Shown: positions 1 through 8,420 of the stretch, piece after piece
How positions within the stretch are numbered: the first letter of the stretch is position 1
Layout of the letters: the number at the start of each line of letters is the position of its first letter
Source of the DNA: Desulfuromonadaceae bacterium
GTDB lineage: Bacteria; Desulfobacterota; Desulfuromonadia; Desulfuromonadales; JAAYDE01
NCBI GenBank assembly: GCA_012512925.1
Contig: JAAZDE010000139.1
Span: forward strand, 1 to 35,608
Direction of reading: 5' to 3'
DNA length: 35,608 nt
Position numbers and translations under genes: made by a program
The notes under the pieces: model-generated
The model's input: the letters and a program-made list of their open reading frames with translations, nothing else
The model's database searches: none
What the model was told of the DNA's origin: nothing

Positions 1-1411
1 AATAAGTCGCAAAAACATTAGGATAGTAATCTTTATCTTTCTTATTGATAACGGTGAAGCAATACCACAGATTGAGGAAAAAGATAACCGGGGCAATGAA
101 ATAGGCCAGGGCCGAAGCCACCAGAACCAAAAAGACCGGGCGCGGCATACCGATGATAATTGCGCAAGAGCTGATGACCGTCCAGGCCATGGTGATCCGA
201 TAGATATTGTACTCGGAATACCACTTGTTTTTCCTTTCCGGAGTCAAATCTGTAGAATCAATGCCGGAAAGTTCGGCGGTGGCCTTGAAGATGTTGCGGC
301 AACAGGCACCAACCAGGCGGGGCCAGCCGTCAAAATAGTTGAAAGCGGTAGAGAAGGTGGCCGCGGCGGCGCCGAGGATGAAGACAACCATCATCCAGGG
401 GCCGATACTATCGGTGAAAATCTTGGCGATTTCACCCATGACGGCCTGGCCTTCCACCTCGCTGGGGTACATCCAGACCGCAGCCAGGACAAGGTAAACA
501 AAGGCGATCAGGGCAGAAAGCCAGTGACCGAAGGCAAAGTCATAGTTTCCGATCCTGAACCAGCGGCGGGCATACTCCTGGACGTTGGGAGAAAGGTCGC
601 TGATACTCATCTGCAGGTCGGATTTTTTTGATCTAAAAGGATCAAAAAGCGGCATTTTGCCATTTTTCTCCAGAGTGCGGCGAACGAGAGCCATCCCCTT
701 TTTCTTGGCCTTTCCCCATTCGGAGGCCTGCACCGAAACGTCGATGCCTGTGGGGAGCAGACCGAAGAATCCGGCAACGAGCAGCCAGGAGCCCTCAGGC
801 ATATCAAAGATGAAAAAATGCTTCATTTTGGCCAGAGGCGCAGGCTCTACGAAATATACGATCAGGGAGGAAAGGACCAAAAGGCCGGCGCAAAACTTGG
901 TGACGGTTTCAACGGCGCCATAATTCCCGAAAAGAATGACATAGACGGAAATTAATGCGACAGCCACGGCATATGACCACATTGGCAAGGGAAGCCCCCA
1001 ACGAATCGTAAAGAGATAGTAGAAGACGGCGGCGGCGGCGATGAGACGACCGGCCTGACCAACGGCGCATTGAATGATGGTGACAACCATTACGTACCAG
1101 AGGGGCCATTTGCCGGGGGCACAGCCATAAGCGTCCATCATGCTCATGCCGGTGGCATTGGTAAAACGGAAGGCCATTTGAAAGCCGTAGTACTTGAAGA
1201 TGAAGCAAATAGGGAGGGTCCACAGAAGGGCGTAAGCATAACGGCCGCCGGCGGTCGGACAGGTGACCAGGTGGCTGGTGCCGATCCCGGTCATCATCAG
1301 GATGAGGCCGGGCCCGAAATATTTGATCAAAGCACCGGGAGCCATGCTGGGGGGGGTCAGCTTTTCCAACTCCTCGTCATACAGAGACGGCTGTTTTTTT
1401 TCTTCTGCCAT
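1..1411 (-). CDS. Nramp-family divalent-metal-transporter-like membrane protein, C-terminus cut by window edge
   Basis: Reading from an ATG at 1411 (AAGGA about 9 nt upstream) the frame is open for 470 codons to the left edge without a stop, so the C-terminus lies outside. The product is a polytopic inner-membrane protein with many hydrophobic segments. The first transmembrane segment carries GPG (residues 33-35) followed by GGRYAYALLW (55-64), matching the Nramp TM1 region. Canonical Nramp proteins have DPGN there, where Asp and Asn bind Mn2+/Fe2+. Here the aligned residues read G44-T-S-H47, so the metal-binding Asp is Gly and the Asn is His. The TM6 region (near GLLPTGIDVSVQASEWGKAKK) also lacks the usual MPHN-type motif. 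About 60 hydrophilic residues after TM6, with KK-rich stretches, form a long loop. It is transcribed in the same direction as tatBC but 179 nt downstream, so probably from its own promoter. The family assignment is fairly sure; the transported substrate is unknown. An 8-C run near codon 20 is in frame. Confidence 0.75.
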   Translation of the reverse strand, partial: MAEEKKQPSLYDEELEKLTPPSMAPGALIKYFGPGLILMMTGIGTSHLVTCPTAGGRYAYALLWTLPICFIFKYYGFQMAFRFTNATGMSMMDAYGCAPGKWPLWYVMVVTIIQCAVGQAGRLIAAAAVFYYLFTIRWGLPLPMWSYAVAVALISVYVILFGNYGAVETVTKFCAGLLVLSSLIVYFVEPAPLAKMKHFFIFDMPEGSWLLVAGFFGLLPTGIDVSVQASEWGKAKKKGMALVRRTLEKNGKMPLFDPFRSKKSDLQMSISDLSPNVQEYARRWFRIGNYDFAFGHWLSALIAFVYLVLAAVWMYPSEVEGQAVMGEIAKIFTDSIGPWMMVVFILGAAAATFSTAFNYFDGWPRLVGACCRNIFKATAELSGIDSTDLTPERKNKWYSEYNIYRITMAWTVISSCAIIIGMPRPVFLVLVASALAYFIAPVIFFLNLWYCFTVINKKDKDYYPNVFATY

Positions 1412-1470
1412 AAAAGGAATCCTTTCTTATTTTAAGAGTTGGAAACCTCAAAAAATGCCCATTTAGGGGA

Positions 1471-1476
1471 ATTATA
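1471..1476 (-). promoter_or_regulatory. Candidate -10 element (TATAAT) for the Nramp-like gene
   Basis: A consensus TATAAT on the minus strand lies about 60 nt upstream of the ATG at 1411. No convincing -35 hexamer is present at 16-18 nt spacing, so this is only a half-site. The 179-nt gap after tatC makes a separate promoter here plausible. Confidence 0.3.
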
Positions 1477-1523
1477 CCGCTACAACTTATCGGCGAAATA
1501 CCTCCCTTCCACAAAATTGAGAA

Positions 1524-1575
1524 GAGTGCAATGGCGAGTGCAATGGGCAGGGGGACAAAAGCGGAAAGGGGGACA
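1524..1575. repeat. Short tandem direct repeats in the tatC/Nramp gap
   Basis: GAGTGCAATGG occurs at 1524-1534 and again at 1536-1546 (12-nt period). It is followed by GGGGGACA at 1550-1557 and 1568-1575. The G-rich GGGGACAGGTTATTTT flavour recalls short sequences I associate with the edges of degraded mobile elements in related genomes, but that is memory only. No transposase or clear terminal inverted repeat is present. Confidence 0.5.
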
Positions 1576-1590
1576 GGTTATTTTGGAAAA

Positions 1591-2331
1591 TTATTCACCC
1601 TCTCCGCCCTTCTTCTTCCCGAAAACCCGCGCCACGACAATGCCGACCTCGTAAAGAAGGATGAAGGGAAGGGCGATGGCGACCTGGGAGAAGACATCAG
1701 GGGGGGTGAGAATTGAACCGACCACAAAGGCAAGGACGATGGCGTACTTGCGTTTGGCCGCCAGCCAGCGGTGATCGACCAGCCCTGTGCGGGCCAGGAA
1801 GAAGATCACCACCGGCAGTTCGAAGACCAGCCCGAAGGAGAGCAGCAGCCGGATTGACAGGCTCAGGTAGGCCCCCATGGACAGCATGGCGCTGATCTCG
1901 CCGGTGCCGGTGCCGAAACCGACCAGGAAGGTGAAGATGACGGGAAAGATATAGGAGAAGCCGAAGTAGGCGCCGAGGCCGAAGCAGAGGCAGCCGGAAA
2001 GGACGAAGGGCACGGCCAGGCGTTTTTCCCTGGCGTAGAGGCCGGGGGCCGCGAAAAGCCAGGCCTGCCACAAAATCACCGGCAGGGCGGCCAGCAGGCC
2101 GGCAAAGACAGCGATTTTGAGATAGGTGAAAAAGGGCTCGGTGGCGCTGATGAAAACCAGCGAACTGCCCCGAGGGAGCGCAGCCCGAACCGGGGCGGCG
2201 ACGAAACGGAACAGCTCTTCCGAAAAGATGTAGCAGACCAGAAAGCCGGTCCCCCAGGCGATGGCGGCGATGATCAGCCGGCGGCGCAGCTCCTCGAGAT
2301 GGGCCATCAAAGGAAGGGGTGAATCGTTCAC
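1591..2331 (-). CDS. tatC: Sec-independent protein translocase subunit TatC
   Basis: TatC is the multispanning core of the twin-arginine translocase. It recognises RR signal peptides on folded, often cofactor-containing, exported proteins. The 246-residue product begins with [11 protein letters not shown] near residues 9-19, the diagnostic TatC cytoplasmic N-terminus whose Glu residues contact signal peptides. Hydrophobic segments fit six transmembrane helices, and the length is normal for the family. The start is GTG at 2331, overlapping the stop of the upstream tatB gene by 4 nt (GTGA), so the two are translationally coupled. An internal ATG at the MAHLEEL position is an alternative but would lose the overlap. 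The C-terminal tail is short, with Lys and Gly residues (GKKKGGEGE). Confidence 0.95.
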   Translation of the reverse strand: MNDSPLPLMAHLEELRRRLIIAAIAWGTGFLVCYIFSEELFRFVAAPVRAALPRGSSLVFISATEPFFTYLKIAVFAGLLAALPVILWQAWLFAAPGLYAREKRLAVPFVLSGCLCFGLGAYFGFSYIFPVIFTFLVGFGTGTGEISAMLSMGAYLSLSIRLLLSFGLVFELPVVIFFLARTGLVDHRWLAAKRKYAIVLAFVVGSILTPPDVFSQVAIALPFILLYEVGIVVARVFGKKKGGEGE

Positions 2332-2657
2332 GATTTTCCCCTCTTTTCGTCCGTTTGCTCCCCATTATCCAAAGCCAGGGGCGGATGAGGCTCGTCCGCT
2401 TCACTGTCATCCCGATCGGGTTCGGTGGCGCCGATGCGGGGTTGGGAATCGGGAGACTCCGCGATTCCTTTTCCGTGACCTTCTTCCCGGTCCTGCAACT
2501 CACTGTGCATCGCGTTGCGGAACTCATCGGAAGCCCGCTTGAATTCGGCCAGCCCTTTGCCCAGAGCTTTGGCCACTTCGGGAAGCCGTTTCGGCCCGAT
2601 CACGATCAGGACCACGACGAGAATCAACAGCATTTCGGTCATTCCGATTCCGAACAT
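2328..2657 (-). CDS. tatB: TatA/TatB-family translocase subunit, TatB-like
   Basis: Single-span inner-membrane partner of TatC. The 109-residue protein begins [12 protein letters not shown], then a hydrophobic helix, a hinge with [10 protein letters not shown], an amphipathic helix, and a long hydrophilic acidic tail. Glu8 in the membrane segment and the GP-K-R-LPE hinge are TatB-like; TatA proteins usually have a polar residue other than Glu there and FG at the hinge. A longer reading frame starts 12 codons upstream, but the ATG at 2657 is preceded by GGGAG at good spacing and gives the standard family N-terminus. It overlaps tatC by 4 nt. No second TatA-type gene is adjacent, so either a tatA lies elsewhere or this protein serves both roles. 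Confidence 0.9.
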   Translation of the reverse strand: MFGIGMTEMLLILVVVLIVIGPKRLPEVAKALGKGLAEFKRASDEFRNAMHSELQDREEGHGKGIAESPDSQPRIGATEPDRDDSEADEPHPPLALDNGEQTDEKRGKS

Positions 2658-2692
2658 CTTTTTCTCCCTGAAAAACAAAACGGTTGTTTTCA

Positions 2693-2721
2693 ATTATGGC
2701 GGCAAATCCTGTTTCTGAAAA
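2693..2721 (-). promoter_or_regulatory. Candidate sigma70 promoter for tatBC
   Basis: On the minus strand TTTTCA (2716-2721) and CATAAT (2693-2698) are separated by 17 nt, 4/6 and 5/6 matches to consensus. The predicted start of transcription would be about 30 nt before the tatB ATG, leaving room for its ribosome-binding site. Confidence 0.4.
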
Positions 2722-2765
2722 CCGCTTTTTTGTTCAGGCAAAAACCCCCACCCGCCAAGAACCCT

Positions 2766-2795
2766 TTGACAGCGCTGGAAAAACTCCCCTACAAT
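2766..2795 (+). promoter_or_regulatory. Strong sigma70-type promoter of nadA
   Basis: A perfect -35 TTGACA (2766-2771), an 18-nt spacer and -10 TACAAT (2790-2795, 5/6) sit about 45 nt upstream of the nadA ATG at 2840. The implied 5' leader is short (about 38 nt), leaving little room for a riboswitch. It also supports the downstream start over the longer reading frame, which would begin upstream of the promoter. Confidence 0.75.
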
Positions 2796-2839
2796 CAACT
2801 CATTCGCCACTCGGCGGGACACCGCAACCTGGAGCAACC

Positions 2840-3760
2840 ATGAACCAACATCAACAGATCATTCAGCAAATCCGCCGTTTGGCCGATGAGCGCGACGCCG
2901 TCATCCTGGCCCACAACTATCAGCCGGACGATATCCAGGAGATCGCCGACATCACCGGCGACTCCCTCGGGCTCTCCATAGAGGCCGCCAAAACCCCCAG
3001 GAAGGTCATCGTTTTCTGCGGGGTTTACTTCATGGCGGAGAGCGCTGCAATCCTTTCCCCGGAAAAGACCGTTCTGCTGCCACGTCTCGACGCCGGCTGT
3101 CCACTGGCCGACTGCATCACCCCGGAAGGCCTGCGCCGGATGAAAGAACAGCATCCGGGCGCTCCGGTGGTCACCTATGTCAACTCCAGCGCCGCCGTCA
3201 AGGCCGAGAGCGATATCTGCTGCACCAGCGCCAACGCGGTGAGGGTGGTCGAATCCCTGGTCGAAAAGGAGGTCATCCTGGCCCCCGACCGCAACCTGGG
3301 ACGCTACATCGCCTCCCAAACCGACAAGGTCTGCCATCTCTGGGAAGGCTGCTGCCCGGTCCATGACGAATTGCCCCTCTCCAGTCTGCGCCGCGCCATC
3401 AAGGAAAATCCCGACGCCGTGGTCCTGGCTCACCCCGAGTGCCGCCCTGAGATTCTGGCCCTGGCCCACCATATTCTCTCCACCAGCGGCATGCTCGCCT
3501 ATGTCCGCAAAAGTCCCGCGAAGAAATTCATCATCGCCACCGAGAGGGGACTTCTTTACCAGCTGCGCCGCGACAATCCGGGCAAGGAGTTCATCATCCC
3601 TTCCTCGACCCTGATCTGCCGCGACATGAAACGAACCACCCTGGAGGATCTCCGCTGCAGTCTTGACACCATGTCCCCCGTCGTCACCGTTCCCGAGGAA
3701 ATACGTCTTCGGGCCCGCCGCGCCCTCGACCGGATGCTGGCGGTGCCGCGAGGGGATTGA
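2840..3760 (+). CDS. nadA: Quinolinate synthase NadA
   Basis: Condenses iminoaspartate with dihydroxyacetone phosphate to make quinolinate for de novo NAD synthesis, using an oxygen-sensitive [4Fe-4S] cluster in the cytoplasm. The 306-residue product shows the three pseudo-repeat domains. Aligned by recall with Thermotoga NadA, the cluster ligands are C87 (AGCPLAD), C172 (CCPVHD) and C260 (LICRDMK). Conserved AHNYQ (24-28), GDSL and CTSANA motifs are also present. The reading frame is open further upstream, but the ATG at 2840 is preceded by GGAG, follows the promoter at 2766-2795, and gives the usual short N-terminus. Neither nadB nor nadC is adjacent, so the pathway is not clustered here. 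Confidence 0.96.
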   Translation: MNQHQQIIQQIRRLADERDAVILAHNYQPDDIQEIADITGDSLGLSIEAAKTPRKVIVFCGVYFMAESAAILSPEKTVLLPRLDAGCPLADCITPEGLRRMKEQHPGAPVVTYVNSSAAVKAESDICCTSANAVRVVESLVEKEVILAPDRNLGRYIASQTDKVCHLWEGCCPVHDELPLSSLRRAIKENPDAVVLAHPECRPEILALAHHILSTSGMLAYVRKSPAKKFIIATERGLLYQLRRDNPGKEFIIPSSTLICRDMKRTTLEDLRCSLDTMSPVVTVPEEIRLRARRALDRMLAVPRGD

Positions 3761-3766
3761 AACCCT

Positions 3767-3794
3767 TTGTGAATGGCGAAGATGAAATTAAAGT
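3767..3794 (+). promoter_or_regulatory. Weak candidate promoter before mfd
   Basis: TTGTGA (3767-3772) and TAAAGT (3789-3794) with a 16-nt spacer are each 4/6 matches, in the 109-nt gap between nadA and mfd. No terminator hairpin is visible after nadA, so mfd could equally be read from the nadA promoter. Confidence 0.25.
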
Positions 3795-3869
3795 CCACAT
3801 TGCCAATCCTTTCAGACTGCCGCTGAGTTGGTACGGAACTCCCATGGCCAGTCATAACCAGCAAAAATA

Positions 3870-6800
3870 ATGCATCAGGACACTCCCACCCTTCCCCAGG
3901 ATGCCGTCCCCAGCACCCTGATCGATTTCGCCAGACGCCTCCCCGAACTGGGGCGGCACTGCGAACTGCTCGGCTTGCACGGCTCAGCGGCAGCCGCTCT
4001 CCTGGCGCGGCTTTTGCCGGCGAGCGACACACCGTTCTGCATCCTGGCCCCGGACCACCTCGCGGCGGAGCGCCTCTTCGAGGATCTGGCCTTCCATGCC
4101 GGCGGAGCCGATGGAATCTATTTTTTCCCTCATTGGGGGATCAATCCCTACGAGCCGCTTAACCCCCATCTGGAATTGGAGACGACTCGTATCGTTTCCC
4201 TGGCGGCGCTGCTTCAGGGGAAGGCCCGCGCCGTGGTCCTGCCGGCGCGCGCTCTGATGCAACGGGTCATCCCCAAAGACACCCTGGCCGAACTGTGCTT
4301 CACTCTTCGACCCGGCGATGAGTTTTCCCGTTCCCGCCTCCTCTCCCTGCTGGTCAAACTCGGCTACAACTCGACGCCGCTGGTCGAGGAGCGGGGAACC
4401 TTTTCGATGCGCGGCGATATCCTCGATCTCTTTCCCCCGACCACGGCGAATCCGGCCCGAGTCGATTTCTTCGGCGACGAGGTGGAGAGGATCCGCCTTT
4501 TCGATCCCGCCACCCAGCGCACCGTGACCCAGGAAACGGCGGCACTGGAGATCCTGCCGGTGCGGGAAATGATCCTTACCGAGGAGAACCTGGAGGTTTT
4601 TTCCCGCAAACTGAAAAAGCGCTGCGACGACCTCGGCCTGCCCCGGCCGCTCCGGGAATCGATCCTCGCCGACATCCGCGAGGGGCTTCTCTTCCCCGGC
4701 TGCTCCTCCCTGCTGCCCCTCAACTACGAAAAACTCGACTCCTTTTTTGATTACGCCGGGGCCGCCCGCTGGATCATCTCCGATCCTACCGTGGTGGTTC
4801 ACGAGTTGGAACGCTTCGCCGCCGCCATCGAGGAAGGGAGCCGCAGATGCTCCGAAAAAAAAGAACTCTACACTTCTGGCGAGGAATTCTACCTCCCCGC
4901 GCCGCAGATCGAGAAACGGCTGGAAAAAGAGCCCCGCATCGAGATCCAGCCCCTTGAATACCTCACCCTGAAACGGGAGCACCCCGTCTTCCGCTTCACC
5001 ACCGTGGCCAACACCGATCTGCGCCTCGACAGCGACGAGGAAAAAGGAGGAATGGCCGCCCTGGCGGGGCGCCTCGAGCAGTGGGCCAGGGAACGCTGGA
5101 CAATCCTTCTGGTCTGCCGCCAGCAGGGGCAGGCGGAGCGCCTTCTCGACCTGCTGGCCGGCCATGACCTCCATCCCGGTTTTCATCCGCAGGGGAAACC
5201 ACCGGACCTGCACCCCGGGTCTCTCGGCCTGACCCTGGGCAACCTTTCCGCCGGCTTCCGCCTGCCCGAAGAAAAACTGGCCGTCATCACCGAGGATGAG
5301 ATCTTTGGTCCGCGGGGACGGCACCGGACCGGCCGCAAATCCCGCCCCAAGGATCTGCTGAGTTCCTTCGCCGAACTCCGGGACGGAGATTTCGTGGTCC
5401 ACGCCGACCACGGCATCGCCCGTTTCCATGGTCTGCTCCACCTCAAGACCAACGCCATGGAAGGGGATTTCCTCCACCTGGAATACGCCGGCGGCGACAA
5501 GCTCTATCTGCCGGTCGACCGGATCGAGAAGGTCTCCAAGTACGTCGGCGCCGAGGGACAGGCGCCGCGCCTCGACAAGATGGGCGGCAACGCCTGGGAA
5601 AAAGCGGTCCTCAAGGCGCGGGCCGCCGTTGAGGAACTGGCCCGTCAATTGCTCAAGATCTACGCCCAGCGTGAGCTTAACCAGGGCTTTGCCTATTCCC
5701 CCCCCGATCCGCTTTACCGGGAGTTCGAGGCGACCTTCCCTTATGAGGAGACCGAGGATCAGCTGACCGCCATCCAGGATGTGCTGAAGGACATGGCATC
5801 GTCCCGTCCCATGGACCGCCTCATCTGCGGTGATGTCGGCTACGGGAAGACGGAGGTAGCCATCCGCGCCGCCTTCAGGGCGGTCATGGACGGCAAGCAG
5901 GTGGCCGTCCTGGTGCCGACGACGGTTCTGGCCCAGCAGCACCTGGAAACCTTCAGGGAGCGATTCAGCAACTACCCGATCCAGGTCGACATGGTCTCCC
6001 GTTTTCGCTCACCCACGGAACAGAAGGGGATTCTGGCCAGAACCGGCGAGGGGAAAGTTGACATACTCATCGGCACCCATCGCCTGCTGCAGCGGGATAT
6101 CAGGTTCCGCGACCTGGGACTGTTGATCATCGACGAGGAACAGCGCTTCGGCGTCAAGCACAAGGAGAAGCTGAAGCGGTTCCGCGCCGAGATCGACGTG
6201 CTCACGCTGACCGCAACGCCGATTCCGCGCACCCTCCACCTGAGCCTCACCGGCCTGCGCGACCTGTCCATTATCAACACTCCGCCGGTGGACCGCCAGG
6301 CGATCCGCACCTATGTCACCAAGTTCGACGACGATCTGATCCGCGAGGCGGTGCTGCGGGAACTGCGGCGCGGCGGCCAGGTCTTTTTCGTCCACAACCG
6401 GGTGCACACCATCGACGCCATGGCCAATCTCCTCCGCCGGTTGATCCCGGAAGCGAAACTGGCGGTGGCTCATGGCCAGATGGCGGAAGGGGAGTTGGAG
6501 AAGGTGATGCTCGATTTCGTCGCCGGACGCAGCAACCTTTTGGTCTGTACCACGATTATCGAAAATGGCCTCGACATCCCCCGTGCCAACACCATCATCG
6601 TCAACCGCGCCGACTGTTTCGGCCTCTCCCAGCTCTACCAGCTGCGCGGCCGGGTGGGGCGCTCCCATCAGCGGGCCTACGCCTATCTGCTGATCCCCGC
6701 AAGCGGCGCCGTCACCGCCGAGGCGCGGGAGCGGCTGCGGGTGCTCCAGGCGCTGACCGAACTGGGAGCCGGCTTTAACATCGCCTCCCACGATCTCGAG

Positions 6801-7373
6801 ATCCGCGGCGCCGGGGAACTGCTTGGCGCCCAACAGTCGGGCCACGTCGCCGCCGTCGGCTTCGAAATGTATACGGAACTGCTGGAAGAGACCATCCACG
6901 AGATGCAGGGCATGGCCCGCACGGAGCAGATTGATCCGGAGATCAAGCTGGGGCTGTCCGCTTTCTTTCCTGAGAAATACATCCCCGATCCCAACCAGCG
7001 CCTCAACCTTTACAAAAAACTGGCCGCCGCCGAAAGCGAAGGGGAACTCTACGACCTGGTGGATGAACTCACCGATCGCTACGGCAGGATCCCGGAGCCG
7101 GGAATGGCGCTCATCGAGGTCATGAAGCTGCGGGTGCTGATGAAACGGCTCAAAATAACCCTGGCCGAACATGACGGGCGGGAGCTGAGCTTCAGCTTCC
7201 ATGCCGCTACCCCGGTTCAGCCCGACAAACTCCTGGGACTCATTCAGGAAGTAAAAGGCCGCTATACGGTGACCCCCGATTTCCGCCTTCTGGTCAAAAC
7301 CGGCAAGCTGGCGGCTGAAGAGCGATTGCAGACAGCCAAAAAAGAATTGCTTCGTTTTCTGGAGCTATGCTAG
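3870..7373 (+). CDS. mfd: Transcription-repair coupling factor Mfd
   Basis: Mfd displaces RNA polymerase stalled at DNA lesions and recruits UvrA for nucleotide excision repair. The 1167-residue length is normal. In order there is a UvrB-homology N-terminal module (about 1-350), a CarD-like RNA-polymerase-interacting domain (about 495-560, with DGDFVVHADHGIARFHG), a RecG-like translocase with Walker A GDVGYGKTE (about 653) and DEEQ box (about 754), helicase motifs including TTIIENGLDIPRAN and QLRGRVGRS, and a C-terminal TRCF domain (about 1010-1120). The ATG at 3870 lacks a strong Shine-Dalgarno but fits the usual family N-terminus. It starts a co-directional run with the surA-like gene, uvrA and a dehydrogenase; uvrA encodes its direct protein partner. 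Confidence 0.97.
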   Translation: MHQDTPTLPQDAVPSTLIDFARRLPELGRHCELLGLHGSAAAALLARLLPASDTPFCILAPDHLAAERLFEDLAFHAGGADGIYFFPHWGINPYEPLNPHLELETTRIVSLAALLQGKARAVVLPARALMQRVIPKDTLAELCFTLRPGDEFSRSRLLSLLVKLGYNSTPLVEERGTFSMRGDILDLFPPTTANPARVDFFGDEVERIRLFDPATQRTVTQETAALEILPVREMILTEENLEVFSRKLKKRCDDLGLPRPLRESILADIREGLLFPGCSSLLPLNYEKLDSFFDYAGAARWIISDPTVVVHELERFAAAIEEGSRRCSEKKELYTSGEEFYLPAPQIEKRLEKEPRIEIQPLEYLTLKREHPVFRFTTVANTDLRLDSDEEKGGMAALAGRLEQWARERWTILLVCRQQGQAERLLDLLAGHDLHPGFHPQGKPPDLHPGSLGLTLGNLSAGFRLPEEKLAVITEDEIFGPRGRHRTGRKSRPKDLLSSFAELRDGDFVVHADHGIARFHGLLHLKTNAMEGDFLHLEYAGGDKLYLPVDRIEKVSKYVGAEGQAPRLDKMGGNAWEKAVLKARAAVEELARQLLKIYAQRELNQGFAYSPPDPLYREFEATFPYEETEDQLTAIQDVLKDMASSRPMDRLICGDVGYGKTEVAIRAAFRAVMDGKQVAVLVPTTVLAQQHLETFRERFSNYPIQVDMVSRFRSPTEQKGILARTGEGKVDILIGTHRLLQRDIRFRDLGLLIIDEEQRFGVKHKEKLKRFRAEIDVLTLTATPIPRTLHLSLTGLRDLSIINTPPVDRQAIRTYVTKFDDDLIREAVLRELRRGGQVFFVHNRVHTIDAMANLLRRLIPEAKLAVAHGQMAEGELEKVMLDFVAGRSNLLVCTTIIENGLDIPRANTIIVNRADCFGLSQLYQLRGRVGRSHQRAYAYLLIPASGAVTAEARERLRVLQALTELGAGFNIASHDLEIRGAGELLGAQQSGHVAAVGFEMYTELLEETIHEMQGMARTEQIDPEIKLGLSAFFPEKYIPDPNQRLNLYKKLAAAESEGELYDLVDELTDRYGRIPEPGMALIEVMKLRVLMKRLKITLAEHDGRELSFSFHAATPVQPDKLLGLIQEVKGRYTVTPDFRLLVKTGKLAAEERLQTAKKELLRFLELC

Positions 7374-7437
7374 TTATCGGTATTGTCCTGAAAAACCGGT
7401 CTCTGTTGCGGCTGTCCCGTGAAAAAAGGTATCGGAT

Positions 7438-8376
7438 ATGAAAACCATCTTCAGCACGGCCCTTGTCGCCCTCTTTCTGTTCTGTGGCACCTGGCTACAT
7501 GCCGAGGTGATCAACCGCATCGCCGCCGTCGTCAACGGTGAGGTGATCACCACTCACCAGGTCGACAAGAAGATCACCGAACTCAGCCCCAAGGTCCAGG
7601 AAGAATCCTGGGAGCAGCGGCAGGTTCTTCGCAAGCAGGCCTTGGGGGTGTTGATCGAGGAGACCCTCATCGAGCAGAAGGTCAAGGAATTGAAGATCGA
7701 GGTGAAAGAGGAGGAACTGGACGCCGCCCAGAGGGATGTGGAACGTTCCAACAACCTGACCAGCGAACAGCTGGTCGCCGCCCTCGCCCAGCAGGGGATG
7801 AGTTACGAAGGGTTCCGCGACAATCTGCGCAAACAGCTCATCCGCCTCAGGCTGCTGCGTCAGGACATCCTCAAAAACCTCCGGATTACCGACCGTGAAA
7901 TCAACGAATACTTCCGTGTCCATATCGACGACTACCGCAAGCCGCCGACGCTCCGTCTGGCCACCATCGCCATCAGCAACGCGGCCGGGAGCGATCCGCA
8001 AGAGGCGGCGGGACGACTCGAGACGGTGCGCCAGCGCCTGGCTGCCGGGGAGGATTTTTCCGCCGTGGCGGACAGCCTGGCGACGACCCCCGGCATTTCC
8101 GGAAGCGATCTGGGAAATGTCAACCTCGATGATTTAAACCCCGCCTATGCCGACGCCATACGTGGTCTCGATGAGGGGACGGCCAGTGAAGTCATTGAAG
8201 TTCCCGGCGGAGCGCGGCTGTTTTACGTCCTCGAAAAATCGCCGGGAGAGATCCGCAAACTGAGCGAGGTACGCCCGGAGATAGAAAGAAAACTGTCGGA
8301 ACAAAAAACCGAAGAGGAATTCAAGAACTGGGCCGCAGAGATCCGCAAGAAAGCGCGGGTCGAGGTCCTGCTCTGA
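7438..8376 (+). CDS. SurA/PpiC-type periplasmic peptidyl-prolyl isomerase chaperone
   Basis: A 312-residue exported protein. Residues 1-22 form a Sec signal peptide ending LHA before [16 protein letters not shown], the N-terminal sequence typical of SurA-like chaperones. Residues 23-165 form the SurA N-terminal chaperone domain. About 168-275 is a single parvulin-type PPIase domain (phrases such as [23 protein letters not shown] and a [10 protein letters not shown] strand). E. coli SurA has two parvulin domains; this protein has one, as in many delta-type lineages. It probably assists outer-membrane protein folding. The start at 7438 follows AAAGG at about 8 nt, 64 nt after mfd. It sits between mfd and uvrA, probably co-transcribed with them but functionally unrelated. 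Confidence 0.88.
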   Translation: MKTIFSTALVALFLFCGTWLHAEVINRIAAVVNGEVITTHQVDKKITELSPKVQEESWEQRQVLRKQALGVLIEETLIEQKVKELKIEVKEEELDAAQRDVERSNNLTSEQLVAALAQQGMSYEGFRDNLRKQLIRLRLLRQDILKNLRITDREINEYFRVHIDDYRKPPTLRLATIAISNAAGSDPQEAAGRLETVRQRLAAGEDFSAVADSLATTPGISGSDLGNVNLDDLNPAYADAIRGLDEGTASEVIEVPGGARLFYVLEKSPGEIRKLSEVRPEIERKLSEQKTEEEFKNWAAEIRKKARVEVLL

Positions 8377-8420
8377 ACTCGATCGAGACCCCCCCTTCCC
8401 AGCCCATCCCTTTTCGCCCT

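Noticed and set aside
585-923. 112-codon plus-strand frame in the Nramp-like gene
   Set aside because: Antisense shadow of a clear membrane-protein frame, with no ribosome-binding site or recognisable product.
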